A stretch of 64,000 bases of DNA from Bombus terrestris (lineage: Eukaryota > Arthropoda > Insecta > Hymenoptera > Apidae). Position numbers and translations under genes: made by a program. The notes below the pieces were generated by a model. That model searched no databases, was not told where the DNA came from, and saw only the letters and a list, made by a program, of their open reading frames with translations. Where the stretch lies: positions 3,658,001 to 3,722,000 of the forward strand of contig NW_025963553.1 of NCBI RefSeq assembly GCF_910591885.1, written 5' to 3'. Positions 25,565 through 39,125 of the stretch are shown here, piece by piece (position 1 is the first letter of the stretch; every line of letters starts with the position of its first letter).

Positions 25565-28500
25565 TCCTATTGCCTGCTGACAAATGTTTACAGTTTACGA
25601 ATAGTTTCACATAAATAGTACTATTTCCACATACTACAGTCCAATGTGATGTCCGAAGTGGCTGACAAAATTAGGTACTAACACGAAATATATGCAAGGC
25701 AATATAAGGTATGTGTATACCTTGCAAATTGTGATCGTTGCTCGCTCGCTCCGCTCGCTCGTAAAAATTTAGTCCAACCTCACATACGATCCGACACATT
25801 CGCAAATTCGAAATAAGTTGCCTTCATATCGAATGACTAACGCAAGATGGATTGGGTTTAGGTTAGGCTACAGCTTTCGAGCGAACGCAGCGAGCGAGAG
25901 ACGCGTAAAGGTGTGTCACAATCCAACGGTTTGGCACATACTGACATTGAAACATTCGCACCAGCCCGAGGAGCCGGATGTCTTTATCATATTGCCTGCT
26001 GACAAATGTTTACAGTTTGTGAATAGTTTCACATAAATAGTACTATTTCCACATACTACAGGGCAATGTGATGTCCGAAGTGGCTGACGAAATTAGGTAC
26101 TAACACGAAATATATGCAAGGCAATATAAGGTATATGTATACCTTGCAAATTGTGATCGTTGCTCGCTCGCTCCGCTCGCTCGTAAAAATTTAGTCCAAC
26201 CTCACATCCGATCCGACACGTTCGCAAATTCGAAATATGTCGCCACCATATCGAATAATGAACGCAAGATGGATTGGTTTTAGGTTACGCTATAGTTTTC
26301 GAGCGAGCGCAGCGAGCGAGAGACGCGTAAAGGTGTGTCACAATCCAACGGTTTGGCACATACTGACATTGAAACATTCGCACCAGCCCGAGGAGCCGGA
26401 AGTCTTTATCATATTGCCTACTGACAAATGTTTACAGTTTGTGAATAGTTTCACATAAATAGTACTATTTCGACATACTACAGTGCAATGTGATGTCCGA
26501 AGTGGCTGACAAAATTAGGTACTAACACGATATATATGCATATTGCAAGGTATATGTATACCTTGCAAATTATGATCGTTGCTCGCTCGCTCCGCTCGCT
26601 CGTAAAAATTTAGTCCAACCTCACATCCGATCCGACACGTTCGCAAATTCGAAATAAGTCGCCTTCATATCGAATGACTAACGCAAGAGGGATTGGTTTT
26701 AGGTTAGGCTATAGTTATCGAGCGAGCGCAGTGAGCGAGAGACGCGTAAAGGTGTGTCACAATCCAACGGTTTGGCACATACGGACATTGAAACATTCGC
26801 ACCAGCCCGAGGAGCCGGAAGTTTTTATCCTATTGCCTGCTGACAAATGTTTACAGTTTGTGATTAGTTTCACATAAATAGTACTATTTCCACATACTAC
26901 AGTCAATGTGATGTCCGAAGTGGCTGACAAAATTAGGTACTAACACGAAATATATGCAAGGCAATATAAGGTATATGTATACCTTGCAAATTGTGATCGT
27001 TGCTCGCTCGCTCCGCTCGCTCGTAAAAATTTAGTCCAACCTCACATACGATCCGACACGTTCGCAAATTCGAAATAAGTTGCCTTCATATCGAATGACT
27101 AACGCAAGATGGATTGGGTTTAGGTTAGGCTACAGCTTTCGAGCGAGCGCAGCCAGCGAGAGACGCGTAAAGGTGTGTCACAATCCAACGGTTTGGCACA
27201 TACTGACATTGAAACATTCGCACCAGCCCGAGGAGCCGGATGTCTTTATCATATTGCCTGCTGACAAACGTTTACAGTTTGTGAATAGTTACACATAAAT
27301 AGTACTATTTCCACATACTACAGGGCAATGTGATGTCCGAAGTGGCTGACGAAATTAGGTACTAACACGATATATATGCATATTGCAAGGTATATGTATA
27401 CCTTGCATATTGTGATCGATGCTCGCTCGCTCCGCTCGCTCGTAAAAATTTAGTCCAACCTCACATCCGATCCGACACGTTCGCAAATTCGAAATAAGTC
27501 GCCTTCATATCGAATGACTAACGCAAGAGGGATTGGTTTTAGGTTAGGCTATAGTTTTCGAGCGAGCGCAGCGAGCGAGAGACGCGTAAAGGTGTGTCAC
27601 AATCCAACGGTTTGGCACATACTGACATTGAAACATTCCCACCAGCCCGAGGAGCCGGAAGTCTTTATCCTATGCCTGCTGACAAATGTTTACAGTTTGT
27701 GAATAGTTTCACATAAATAGTACTATTTCCACGTACTACAGTCCAATGTGATGTCCGAAGTGGCTGACAAAATTAGGTACTCACACGATATATATGCATA
27801 TTGCAAGGTATATGTATACCTTGCAAATTGTGATCGTTGCTCGCTCGCTCCGCTCGCTCGTAAAAATTTAGTCCAACCTCACATCCGATCCGACACGTTC
27901 GCAAATTCGAAATAAGTCGCCTTCATATCGAATGACTAACGCAAGAGGGATTGGGTTTAGGTTAGGCTATAGTTTTCGAGCGAGCGCAGCGAACGAGAGA
28001 CGCGTAAAGGTGTGTCACAATCCAACGGTTTGGCACATACGGACAATGAAACATTCGCACCAGCCCGAGGAGCCGGAAGTCTTTGTCCTATTGCCTGCTG
28101 ACAAATGTTTACAGTTTACGAATAGTTTCACATAAATAGTACTATTTCCACATACTACAGTCCAATGTGATGTCCGAAGTGGCTGACAAAATTAGGTACT
28201 AACACGAAATATATGCAAGGCAATATAAGGTATGTGTATACCTTGCAAATTGTGATCGTTGCTCGCTCGCTCCGCTCGCTCGTAAAAATTTAGTCCAACC
28301 TCACATACGATCCGACACGTTCGCAAATTCAAAATAAGTTGCCTTCATATCGAATGACTAACGCAAGATGGATTGGGTTTAGGTTAGGCTACAGCTTTCG
28401 AGCGAACGCAGCGAGCGAGAGACGCGTAAAGGTGTGTCACAATCCAACGGTTTGGCACATACTGACATTGAAACATTCGCACCAGCCCGAGGAGCCGGAT

Positions 28501-29348
28501 GTCTTTATCATATTGCCTGCTGACAAATGTTTACAGTTTGTGAATAGTTTCACATAAATAGTACTATTTCCACATACTACAGGGCAATGTGATGTCCGAA
28601 GTGGCTGACGAAATTAGGTACTAACACGAAATATATGCAAGGCAATATAAGGTATATGTATACCTTGCAAATTGTGATCGTTGCTCGCTCGCTCCGCTCG
28701 CTCGTAAAAATTTAGTCCAACCTCACATCCGATCCGACACGTTCGCAAATTCGAAATAAGTCGCCACCATATCGAATAATGAACGCAAGATGGATTGGTT
28801 TTAGGTTACGCTATAGTTTTCGAGCGAGCGCAGCGAGCGAGAGACGCGTAAAGGTGTGTCACAATCCAACGGTTTGGCACATACTGACATTGAAACATTC
28901 GCACCAGCCCGAGGAGCCGGAAGTCTTTATCATATTGCCTACTGACAAATGTTTACAGTTTGTGAATAGTTTCACATAAATAGTACTATTTCGACATACT
29001 ACAGTGCAATGTGATGTCCGAAGTGGCTGACAAAATTAGGTACTAACACGATATATATGCATATTGCAAGGTATATGTATACCTTGCAAATTATGATCGT
29101 TGCTCGCTCGCTCCGCTCGCTCGTAAAAATTTAGTCCAACCTCACATCCGATCCGACACGTTCGCAAATTCGAAATAAGTCGCCTTCATATCGAATGACT
29201 AACGCAAGAGGGATTGGTTTTAGGTTAGGCTATAGTTATCGAGCGAGCGCAGCGAGCGAGAGACGCGTAAAGGTGTATCACAATCTAACGGTTTGGCACA
29301 TACGGACATTGAAACATTCGCACCAGCCAGAGGAGCCGGAAGTCTTTA
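25565..29348 (+). repeat. 9-monomer higher-order unit (3,784 bp), copy 2
   Basis: Tandem with copy 1. The junction monomer (landmark 25,411) has a K body (agttatcg, gtatcac, agccagagg) and a T tail (ttacgaatag), placing the exchange between 25,565 and 25,596. Private changes include aaatatgtcgcc near 26,236 (which lengthens the open frame), agccagcg near 27,153 and aaacgttt near 27,268. Confidence 0.87.
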
Positions 29349-31154
29349 TCCTATTGCCTGCTGACAAATGTTTACAGTTTGTGAATAGTTTCACATAAAT
29401 AGTACTATTTCCACATACTACAGTCCAATGTGATGTCCGAAGTGGCTGACAAAATTAGGTACTAACACGAAATATATGCAAGGCAATATAAGGTATATGT
29501 ATACCTTGCAAATTGTGATCGTTGCTCGCTCGCTCCGCTCGCTCGTAAAAATTTAGTCCAACCTCACATACGATCCGACACGTTCGCAAATTCGAAATAA
29601 GTTGCCTTCATATCGAATGACTAACGCAAGATGGATTGGGTTTAGGTTAGGCTACAGCTTTCGAGCGAGCGCAGCGAGTGAGAGACGCGTAAAGGTGTGT
29701 CACAATCCAACGGTTTGGCACATACTGACATTGAAACATTCGCACCAGCCCGAGGAGCCGGATGTCTTTGTCATATTGCCTGCTGACAAATGTTTACAGT
29801 TTGTGAATAGTTTCACATAAATAGTACTATTTCCACATACTACAGGGCAATGTGATGTCCGAAGTGGCTGACGAAATTAGGTACTAACACGAAATATATG
29901 CAAGGCAATATAAGGTATATGTATACCTTGCATATTGTGATCGATGCTCGCTCGCTCCGCTCGCTCGTAAAAATTTAGTCCAACCTCACATCCGATCCGA
30001 CACGTTCGCAAATTCGAAATAAGTCGCCTTCATATCGAATGACTAACGCAAGAGGGATTGGTTTTAGGTTAGGCTATAGTTTTCGAGCGAGCGCAGCGAG
30101 CGAGAGACGCGTAAAGGTGTGTCACAATCCAACGGTTTGGCACATACTGACATTGAAACATTCCCACCAGCCCGAGGAGCCGGAAGTCTTTATCCTATGC
30201 CTGCTGACAAATGTTTACAGTTTGTGAATAGTTTCACATAAATAGTACTATTTCCACGTACTACAGTCCAATGTGATGTCCGAAGTGGCTGACAAAATTA
30301 GGTACTCACACGATATATATGCATATTGCAAGGTATATGTATACCTTGCAAATTGTGATCGTTGCTCGCTCGCTCCGCTCGCTCGTAAAAATTTAGTCCA
30401 ACCTCACATCCGATCCGACACGTTCGCAAATTCGAAATAAGTCGCCTTCATATCGAATGACTAACGCAAGAGGGATTGGGTTTAGGTTAGGCTATAGTTT
30501 TCGAGCGAGCGCAGCGAACGAGAGACGCGTAAAGGTGTGTCACAATCCAACGGTTTGGCACATACGGACATTGAAACATTCGCACCAGCCCGAGGAGCCG
30601 GAAGTCTTTGTCCTATTGCCTGCTGACAAATGTTTACAGTTTACGAATAGTTTCACATAAATAGTACTATTTCCACATACTACAGTCCAATGTGATGTCC
30701 GAAGTGGCTGACAAAATTAGGTACTAACACGAAATATATGCAAGGCAATATAAGGTATGTGTATACCTTGCAAATTGTGATCGTTGCTCGCTCGCTCCGC
30801 TCGCTCGTAAAAATTTAGTCCAACCTCACATACGATCCGACACGTTCGCAAATTCGAAATAAGTTGCCTTCATATCGAATGACTAACGCAAGATGGATTG
30901 GGTTTAGGTTAGGCTACAGCTTTCGAGCGAACGCAGCGAGCGAGAGACGCGTAAAGGTGTGTCACAATCCAACGGTTTGGCACATACTGACATTGAAACA
31001 TTCGCACCAGCCCGAGGAGCCGGATGTCTTTATCATATTGCCTGCTGACAAATGTTTACAGTTTGTGAATAGTTTCACATAAATAGTACTATTTCCACAT
31101 ACTACAGGGCAATGTGATGTCCGAAGTGGCTGACGAAATTAGGTACTAACACGA
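29211..31154 (+). repeat. K-F-C-T-N block, copy 1 of a 6,305-bp-spaced pair
   Basis: This 1,944-bp block agrees with 35,516-37,459 at offset 6,305 (15 monomers). The F monomer is diagnostic: gcgagtgag in the right arm and tttgtcatattg, a combination I find only here and at 35,907. The T monomer is the version with cggacattg rather than cggacaatg in both copies. Confidence 0.82.
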
Positions 31155-32994
31155 TATATATGCATATTGCAAGGTATATGTATACCTTGCATATTGTGAT
31201 CGATGCTCGCTCGCTCCGCTCGCTCGTAAAAATTTAGTCCAACCTCACATCCGATCCGACACGTTCGCAAATTCGAAATAAGTCGCCTTCATATCGAATG
31301 ACTAACGCAAGAGGGATTGGTTTTAGGTTAGGCTATAGTTTTCGAGCGAGCGCAGCGAGCGAGAGACGCGTAAAGGTGTGTCACAATCCAACGGTTTGGC
31401 ACATACTGACATTGAAACATTCCCACCAGCCCGAGGAGCCGGAAGTCTTTATCCTATGCCTGCTGACAAATGTTTACAGTTTGTGAATAGTTTCACATAA
31501 ATAGTACTATTTCCACGTACTACAGTCCAATGTGATGTCCGAAGTGGCTGACAAAATTAGGTACTCACACGATATATATGCATATTGCAAGGTATATGTA
31601 TACCTTGCAAATTGTGATCGTTGCTCGCTCGCTCCGCTCGCTCGTAAAAATTTAGTCCAACCTCACATCCGATCCGACACGTTCGCAAATTCGAAATAAG
31701 TCGCCTTCATATCGAATGACTAACGCAAGAGGGATTGGGTTTAGGTTAGGCTATAGTTTTCGAGCGAGCGCAGCGAACGAGAGACGCGTAAAGGTGTGTC
31801 ACAATCCAACGGTTTGGCACATACGGACAATGAAACATTCGCACCAGCCCGAGGAGCCGGAAGTCTTTGTCCTATTGCCTGCTGACAAATGTTTACAGTT
31901 TACGAATAGTTTCACATAAATAGTACTATTTCCACATACTACAGTCCAATGTGATGTCCGAAGTGGCTGACAAAATTAGGTACTAACACGAAATATATGC
32001 AAGGCAATATAAGGTATGTGTATACCTTGCAAATTGTGATCGTTGCTCGCTCGCTCCGCTCGCTCGTAAAAATTTAGTCCAACCTCACATACGATCCGAC
32101 ACGTTCGCAAATTCAAAATAAGTTGCCTTCATATCGAATGACTAACGCAAGATGGATTGGGTTTAGGTTAGGCTACAGCTTTCGAGCGAACGCAGCGAGC
32201 GAGAGACGCGTAAAGGTGTGTCACAATCCAACGGTTTGGCACATACTGACATTGAAACATTCGCACCAGCCCGAGGAGCCGGATGTCTTTATCATATTGC
32301 CTGCTGACAAATGTTTACAGTTTGTGAATAGTTTCACATAAATAGTACTATTTCCACATACTACAGGGCAATGTGATGTCCGAAGTGGCTGACGAAATTA
32401 GGTACTAACACGAAATATATGCAAGGCAATATAAGGTATATGTATACCTTGCAAATTGTGATCGTTGCTCGCTCGCTCCGCTCGCTCGTAAAAATTTAGT
32501 CCAACCTCACATCCGATCCGACACGTTCGCAAATTCGAAATAAGTCGCCACCATATCGAATAATGAACGCAAGATGGATTGGTTTTAGGTTACGCTATAG
32601 TTTTCGAGCGAGCGCAGCGAGCGAGAGACGCGTAAAGGTGTGTCACAATCCAACGGTTTGGCACATACTGACATTGAAACATTCGCACCAGCCCGAGGAG
32701 CCGGAAGTCTTTATCATATTGCCTACTGACAAATGTTTACAGTTTGTGAATAGTTTCACATAAATAGTACTATTTCGACATACTACAGTGCAATGTGATG
32801 TCCGAAGTGGCTGACAAAATTAGGTACTAACACGATATATATGCATATTGCAAGGTATATGTATACCTTGCATATTGTGATCGATGCTCGCTCGCTCCGC
32901 TCGCTCGTAAAAATTTAGTCCAACCTCACATCCGATCCGACACGTTCGCAAATTCGAAATAAGTCGCCACCATATCGAATAATGAACGCAAGAT
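30055..32994 (+). repeat. 7-monomer higher-order unit C-T-N-C-T-N-P (2,940 bp), copy 1
   Basis: The unit contains two C-T-N triplets 1,259 bp apart, told apart by the T monomer (cggacattg first, cggacaatg second) and by attcaaaataag before the second N. It is closed by a P monomer with tttcgacat. The following unit repeats this order, including the alternation of the two T versions. Confidence 0.83.
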
Positions 32995-35532
32995 GGATTG
33001 GTTTTAGGTTAGGCTATAGTTTTCGAGCGAGCGCAGCGAGCGAGAGACGCGTAAAGGTGTGTCACAATCCAACGGTTTGGCACATACTGACATTGAAACA
33101 TTCCCACCAGCCCGAGGAGCCGGAAGTCTTTATCCTATGCCTGCTGACAAATGTTTACAGTTTGTGAATAGTTTCACATAAATAGTACTATTTCCACGTA
33201 CTACAGTCCAATGTGATGTCCGAAGTGGCTGACAAAATTAGGTACTCACACGATATATATGCATATTGCAAGGTATATGTATACCTTGCAAATTGTGATC
33301 GTTGCTCGCTCGCTCCGCTCGCTCGTAAAAATTTAGTCCAACCTCACATCCGATCCGACACGTTCGCAAATTCGAAATAAGTCGCCTTCATATCGAATGA
33401 CTAACGCAAGAGGGATTGGGTTTAGGTTAGGCTATAGTTTTCGAGCGAGCGCAGCGAACGAGAGACGCGTAAAGGTGTGTCACAATCCAACGGTTTGGCA
33501 CATACGGACATTGAAACATTCGCACCAGCCCGAGGAGCCGGAAGTCTTTGTCCTATTGCCTGCTGACAAATGTTTACAGTTTACGAATAGTTTCACATAA
33601 ATAGTACTATTTCCACATACTACAGTCCAATGTGATGTCCGAAGTGGCTGACAAAATTAGGTACTAACACGAAATATATGCAAGGCAATATAAGGTATGT
33701 GTATACCTTGCAAATTGTGATCGTTGCTCGCTCGCTCCGCTCGCTCGTAAAAATTTAGTCCAACCTCACATACGATCCGACACGTTCGCAAATTCGAAAT
33801 AAGTTGCCTTCATATCGAATGACTAACGCAAGATGGATTGGGTTTAGGTTAGGCTACAGCTTTCGAGCGAACGCAGCGAGCGAGAGACGCGTAAAGGTGT
33901 GTCACAATCCAACGGTTTGGCACATACTGACATTGAAACATTCGCACCAGCCCGAGGAGCCGGATGTCTTTATCATATTGCCTGCTGACAAATGTTTACA
34001 GTTTGTGAATAGTTTCACATAAATAGTACTATTTCCACATACTACAGGGCAATGTGATGTCCGAAGTGGCTGACGAAATTAGGTACTAACACGATATATA
34101 TGCATATTGCAAGGTATATGTATACCTTGCATATTGTGATCGATGCTCGCTCGCTCCGCTCGCTCGTAAAAATTTAGTCCAACCTCACATCCGATCCGAC
34201 ACGTTCGCAAATTCGAAATAAGTCGCCTTCATATCGAATGACTAACGCAAGAGGGATTGGTTTTAGGTTAGGCTATAGTTTTCGAGCGAGCGCAGCGAGC
34301 GAGAGACGCGTAAAGGTGTGTCACAATCCAACGGTTTGGCACATACTGACATTGAAACATTCCCACCAGCCCGAGGAGCCGGAAGTCTTTATCCTATGCC
34401 TGCTGACAAATGTTTACAGTTTGTGAATAGTTTCACATAAATAGTACTATTTCCACGTACTACAGTCCAATGTGATGTCCGAAGTGGCTGACAAAATTAG
34501 GTACTCACACGATATATATGCATATTGCAAGGTATATGTATACCTTGCAAATTGTGATCGTTGCTCGCTCGCTCCGCTCGCTCGTAAAAATTTAGTCCAA
34601 CCTCACATCCGATCCGACACGTTCGCAAATTCGAAATAAGTCGCCTTCATATCGAATGACTAACGCAAGAGGGATTGGGTTTAGGTTAGGCTATAGTTTT
34701 CGAGCGAGCGCAGCGAACGAGAGACGCGTAAAGGTGTGTCACAATCCAACGGTTTGGCACATACGGACAATGAAACATTCGCACCAGCCCGAGGAGCCGG
34801 AAGTCTTTGTCCTATTGCCTGCTGACAAATGTTTACAATTTACGAATAGTTTCACATAAATAGTACTATTTCCACATACTACAGTCCAATGTGATGTCCG
34901 AAGTGGCTGACAAAATTAGGTACTAACACGAAATATATGCAAGGCAATATAAGGTATGTGTATACCTTGCAAATTGTGATCGTTGCTCGCTCGCTCCGCT
35001 CGCTCGTAAAAATTTAGTCCAACCTCACATACGATCCGACACGTTCGCAAATTCAAAATAAGTTGCCTTCATATCGAATGACTAACGCAAGATGGATTGG
35101 GTTTAGGTTAGGCTACAGCTTTCGAGCGAACGCAGCGAGCGAGAGACGCGTAAAGGTGTGTCACAATCCAACGGTTTGGCACATACTGACATTGAAACAT
35201 TCGCACCAGCCCGAGGAGCCGGATGTCTTTATCATATTGCCTGCTGACAAATGTTTACAGTTTGTGAATAGTTTCACATAAATAGTACTATTTCCACATA
35301 CTACAGGGCAATGTGATGTCCGAAGTGGCTGACGAAATTAGGTACTAACACGAAATATATGCAAGGCAATATAAGGTATATGTATACCTTGCAAATTGTG
35401 ATCGTTGCTCGCTCGCTCCGCTCGCTCGTAAAAATTTAGTCCAACCTCACATCCGATCCGACACGTTCGCAAATTCGAAATAAGTCGCCACCATATCGAA
35501 TAATGAACGCAAGATGGATTGGTTTTAGGTTA
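32995..35532 (+). repeat. 7-monomer higher-order unit C-T-N-C-T-N-P (2,940 bp), copy 2, truncated
   Basis: Tandem with copy 1. The opening monomer (landmark 32,982) has a P left half (gccacc, agatgg) and a C right half (ggctatag, attcccacc). The copy ends inside its P monomer, which switches to K between 35,516 and 35,532. A private tttacaattt occurs near 34,838. Confidence 0.83.
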
Positions 35533-37459
35533 GGCTATAGTTATCGAGCGAGCGCAGCGAGCGAGAGACGCGTAAAGGTGTATCACAATCTAACGGTTTG
35601 GCACATACGGACATTGAAACATTCGCACCAGCCAGAGGAGCCGGAAGTCTTTATCCTATTGCCTGCTGACAAATGTTTACAGTTTGTGAATAGTTTCACA
35701 TAAATAGTACTATTTCCACATACTACAGTCCAATGTGATGTCCGAAGTGGCTGACAAAATTAGGTACTAACACGAAATATATGCAAGGCAATATAAGGTA
35801 TATGTATACCTTGCAAATTGTGATCGTTGCTCGCTCGCTCCGCTCGCTCGTAAAAATTTAGTCCAACCTCACATACGATCCGACACGTTCGCAAATTCGA
35901 AATAAGTTGCCTTCATATCGAATGACTAACGCAAGATGGATTGGGTTTAGGTTAGGCTACAGCTTTCGAGCGAGCGCAGCGAGTGAGAGACGCGTAAAGG
36001 TGTGTCACAATCCAACGGTTTGGCACATACTGACATTGAAACATTCGCACCAGCCCGAGGAGCCGGATGTCTTTGTCATATTGCCTGCTGACAAATGTTT
36101 ACAGTTTGTGAATAGTTTCACATAAATAGTACTATTTCCACATACTACAGGGCAATGTGATGTCCGAAGTGGCTGACGAAATTAGGTACTAACACGAAAT
36201 ATATGCAAGGCAATATAAGGTATATGTATACCTTGCATATTGTGATCGATGCTCGCTCGCTCCGCTCGCTCGTAAAAATTTAGTCCAACCTCACATCCGA
36301 TCCGACACGTTCGCAAATTCGAAATAAGTCGCCTTCATATCGAATGACTAACGCAAGAGGGATTGGTTTTAGGTTAGGCTATAGTTTTCGAGCGAGCGCA
36401 GCGAGCGAGAGACGCGTAAAGGTGTGTCACAATCCAACGGTTTGGCACATACTGACATTGAAACATTCCCACCAGCCCGAGGAGCCGGAAGTCTTTATCC
36501 TATGCCTGCTGACAAATGTTTACAGTTTGTGAATAGTTTCACATAAATAGTACTATTTCCACGTACTACAGTCCAATGTGATGTCCGAAGTGGCTGACAA
36601 AATTAGGTACTCACACGATATATATGCATATTGCAAGGTATATGTATACCTTGCAAATTGTGATCGTTGCTCGCTCGCTCCGCTCGCTCGTAAAAATTTA
36701 GTCCAACCTCACATCCGATCCGACACGTTCGCAAATTCGAAATAAGTCGCCTTCATATCGAATGACTAACGCAAGAGGGATTGGGTTTAGGTTAGGCTAT
36801 AGTTTTCGAGCGAGCGCAGCGAACGAGAGACGCGTAAAGGTGTGTCACAATCCAACGGTTTGGCACATACGGACATTGAAACATTCGCACCAGCCCGAGG
36901 AGCCGGAAGTCTTTGTCCTATTGCCTGCTGACAAATGTTTACAGTTTACGAATAGTTTCACATAAATAGTACTATTTCCACATACTACAGTCCAATGTGA
37001 TGTCCGAAGTGGCTGACAAAATTAGGTACTAACACGAAATATATGCAAGGCAATATAAGGTATGTGTATACCTTGCAAATTGTGATCGTTGCTCGCTCGC
37101 TCCGCTCGCTCGTAAAAATTTAGTCCAACCTCACATACGATCCGACACGTTCGCAAATTCGAAATAAGTTGCCTTCATATCGAATGACTAACGCAAGATG
37201 GATTGGGTTTAGGTTAGGCTACAGCTTTCGAGCGAACGCAGCGAGCGAGAGACGCGTAAAGGTGTGTCACAATCCAACGGTTTGGCACATACTGACATTG
37301 AAACATTCGCACCAGCCCGAGGAGCCGGATGTCTTTATCATATTGCCTGCTGACAAATGTTTACAGTTTGTGAATAGTTTCACATAAATAGTACTATTTC
37401 CACATACTACAGGGCAATGTGATGTCCGAAGTGGCTGACGAAATTAGGTACTAACACGA
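35516..37459 (+). repeat. K-F-C-T-N block, copy 2 of the 6,305-bp-spaced pair
   Basis: Starts in the chimeric P/K monomer with landmark 35,503 and repeats 29,211-31,154. It then diverges: copy 1 continues into a C monomer while this copy continues into a P monomer with the rare ctatatttttcg (also found near 46,458, 21 monomers on). Confidence 0.82.
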
Positions 37460-39125
37460 AATATATGCAAGGCAATATAAGGTATATGTATACCTTGCAA
37501 ATTGTGATCGTTGCTCGCTCGCTCCGCTCGCTCGTAAAAATTTAGTCCAACCTCACATCCGATCCGACACGTTCGCAAATTCGAAATAAGTCGCCACCAT
37601 ATCGAATAATGAACGCAAGATGGATTGGTTTTAGGTTACGCTATATTTTTCGAGCGAGCGCAGCGAGCGAGAGACGCGTAAAGGTGTGTCACAATCCAAC
37701 GGTTTGGCACATACTGATATTGAAACATTCGCACCAGCCCGAGGAGCCGGAAGTCTTTATCATATTGCCTACTGACAAATGTTTACAGTTTGTGAATAGT
37801 TTCACATAAATAGTACTATTTCGACATACTACAGTGCAATGTGATGTCCGAAGTGGCTGACAAAATTAGGTACTAACACGATATATATGCATATTATAAG
37901 GTATATGTATACCTTGCAAATTATGATCGTTGCTCGCTCGCTCCGCTCGCTCGTAAAAATTTAGTCCAACCTCACATCCGATCCGACACGTTCGCAAATT
38001 CGAAATAAGTCGCCTTCATATCGAATGACTAACGCAAGAGGGATTGGTTTTAGGTTAGGCTATAGTTATCGAGCGAGCGCAGCGAGCGAGAGACGCGTAA
38101 AGGTGTATCACAATCTAACGGTTTGGCACATACGGACATTGAAACATTCGCACCAGCCAGAGGAGCCGGAAGTCCTTATCCTATTGCCTGCTGACAAATG
38201 TTTACAGTTTGTGAATAGTTTCACATAAATAGTACTATTTCCACATACTACAGTCCAATGTGATGTCCGAAGTGGCTGACAAAATTAGGTACTTACACGA
38301 AATATATGCAAGGCAATATAAGGTATATGTATACCTCGCAAATTGTGATCGTTGCTCGCTCGCTCCGCTCGCTCGTAAAAATTTAGTCCAATCTCACATC
38401 CGATCCGACACGTTCGCAAATTAGAAATAAGTCGCCACCATATCGAATAATGAACGCAAGATGGATTGGTTTTAGGTTACGCTATAGTTTTCGAGCGAGC
38501 GCAGCGAACGAGAGACGCGTAAAGGTGTGTCACAATCCAACGGTTTGGCACATACGGACATTGAAACATTCGCTCCAGCCCGAGGAGCCGGAAGTCTTTA
38601 TCCTATTGCCTGCTGACAAATGTTTACAGTTTGTGAATAGTTTCACATAAATAGTACTATTTCCACATACTACAGTCCAATGTGATGTCCGAAGTGGCTG
38701 ACAAAATTAGGTACTAACACGAAATATATGCAAGGCAATATAAGGTATATGTATACCTTGCAAATTGTGATCGTTGCTCGCTCGCTCCGCTCGCTCGTAA
38801 AAATTTAGTCCAACCTCACATACGATCCGACACGTTCGCAAATTCGAAATAAGTTGCCTTCATATCGAATGACTAACGCAAGATGGATTGGGTTTAGGTT
38901 AGGCTACAGCTTTCGAGCGAGCGCAGCGAGCGAGAGACGCGCAAAGGTGTGTCACAATCCAACGGTTTGTCACATACTGACATTGAAACATTCGCACCAG
39001 CCCGAGGAGCCGGATGTCTTTATCATATTGCCTGCTGACAAATGTTTACAGTTTGTGAATAGTTTCACATAAATAGTACTATTTCCACATACTACAGGGC
39101 AATGTGATGTCCGAAGTGGCTGACG

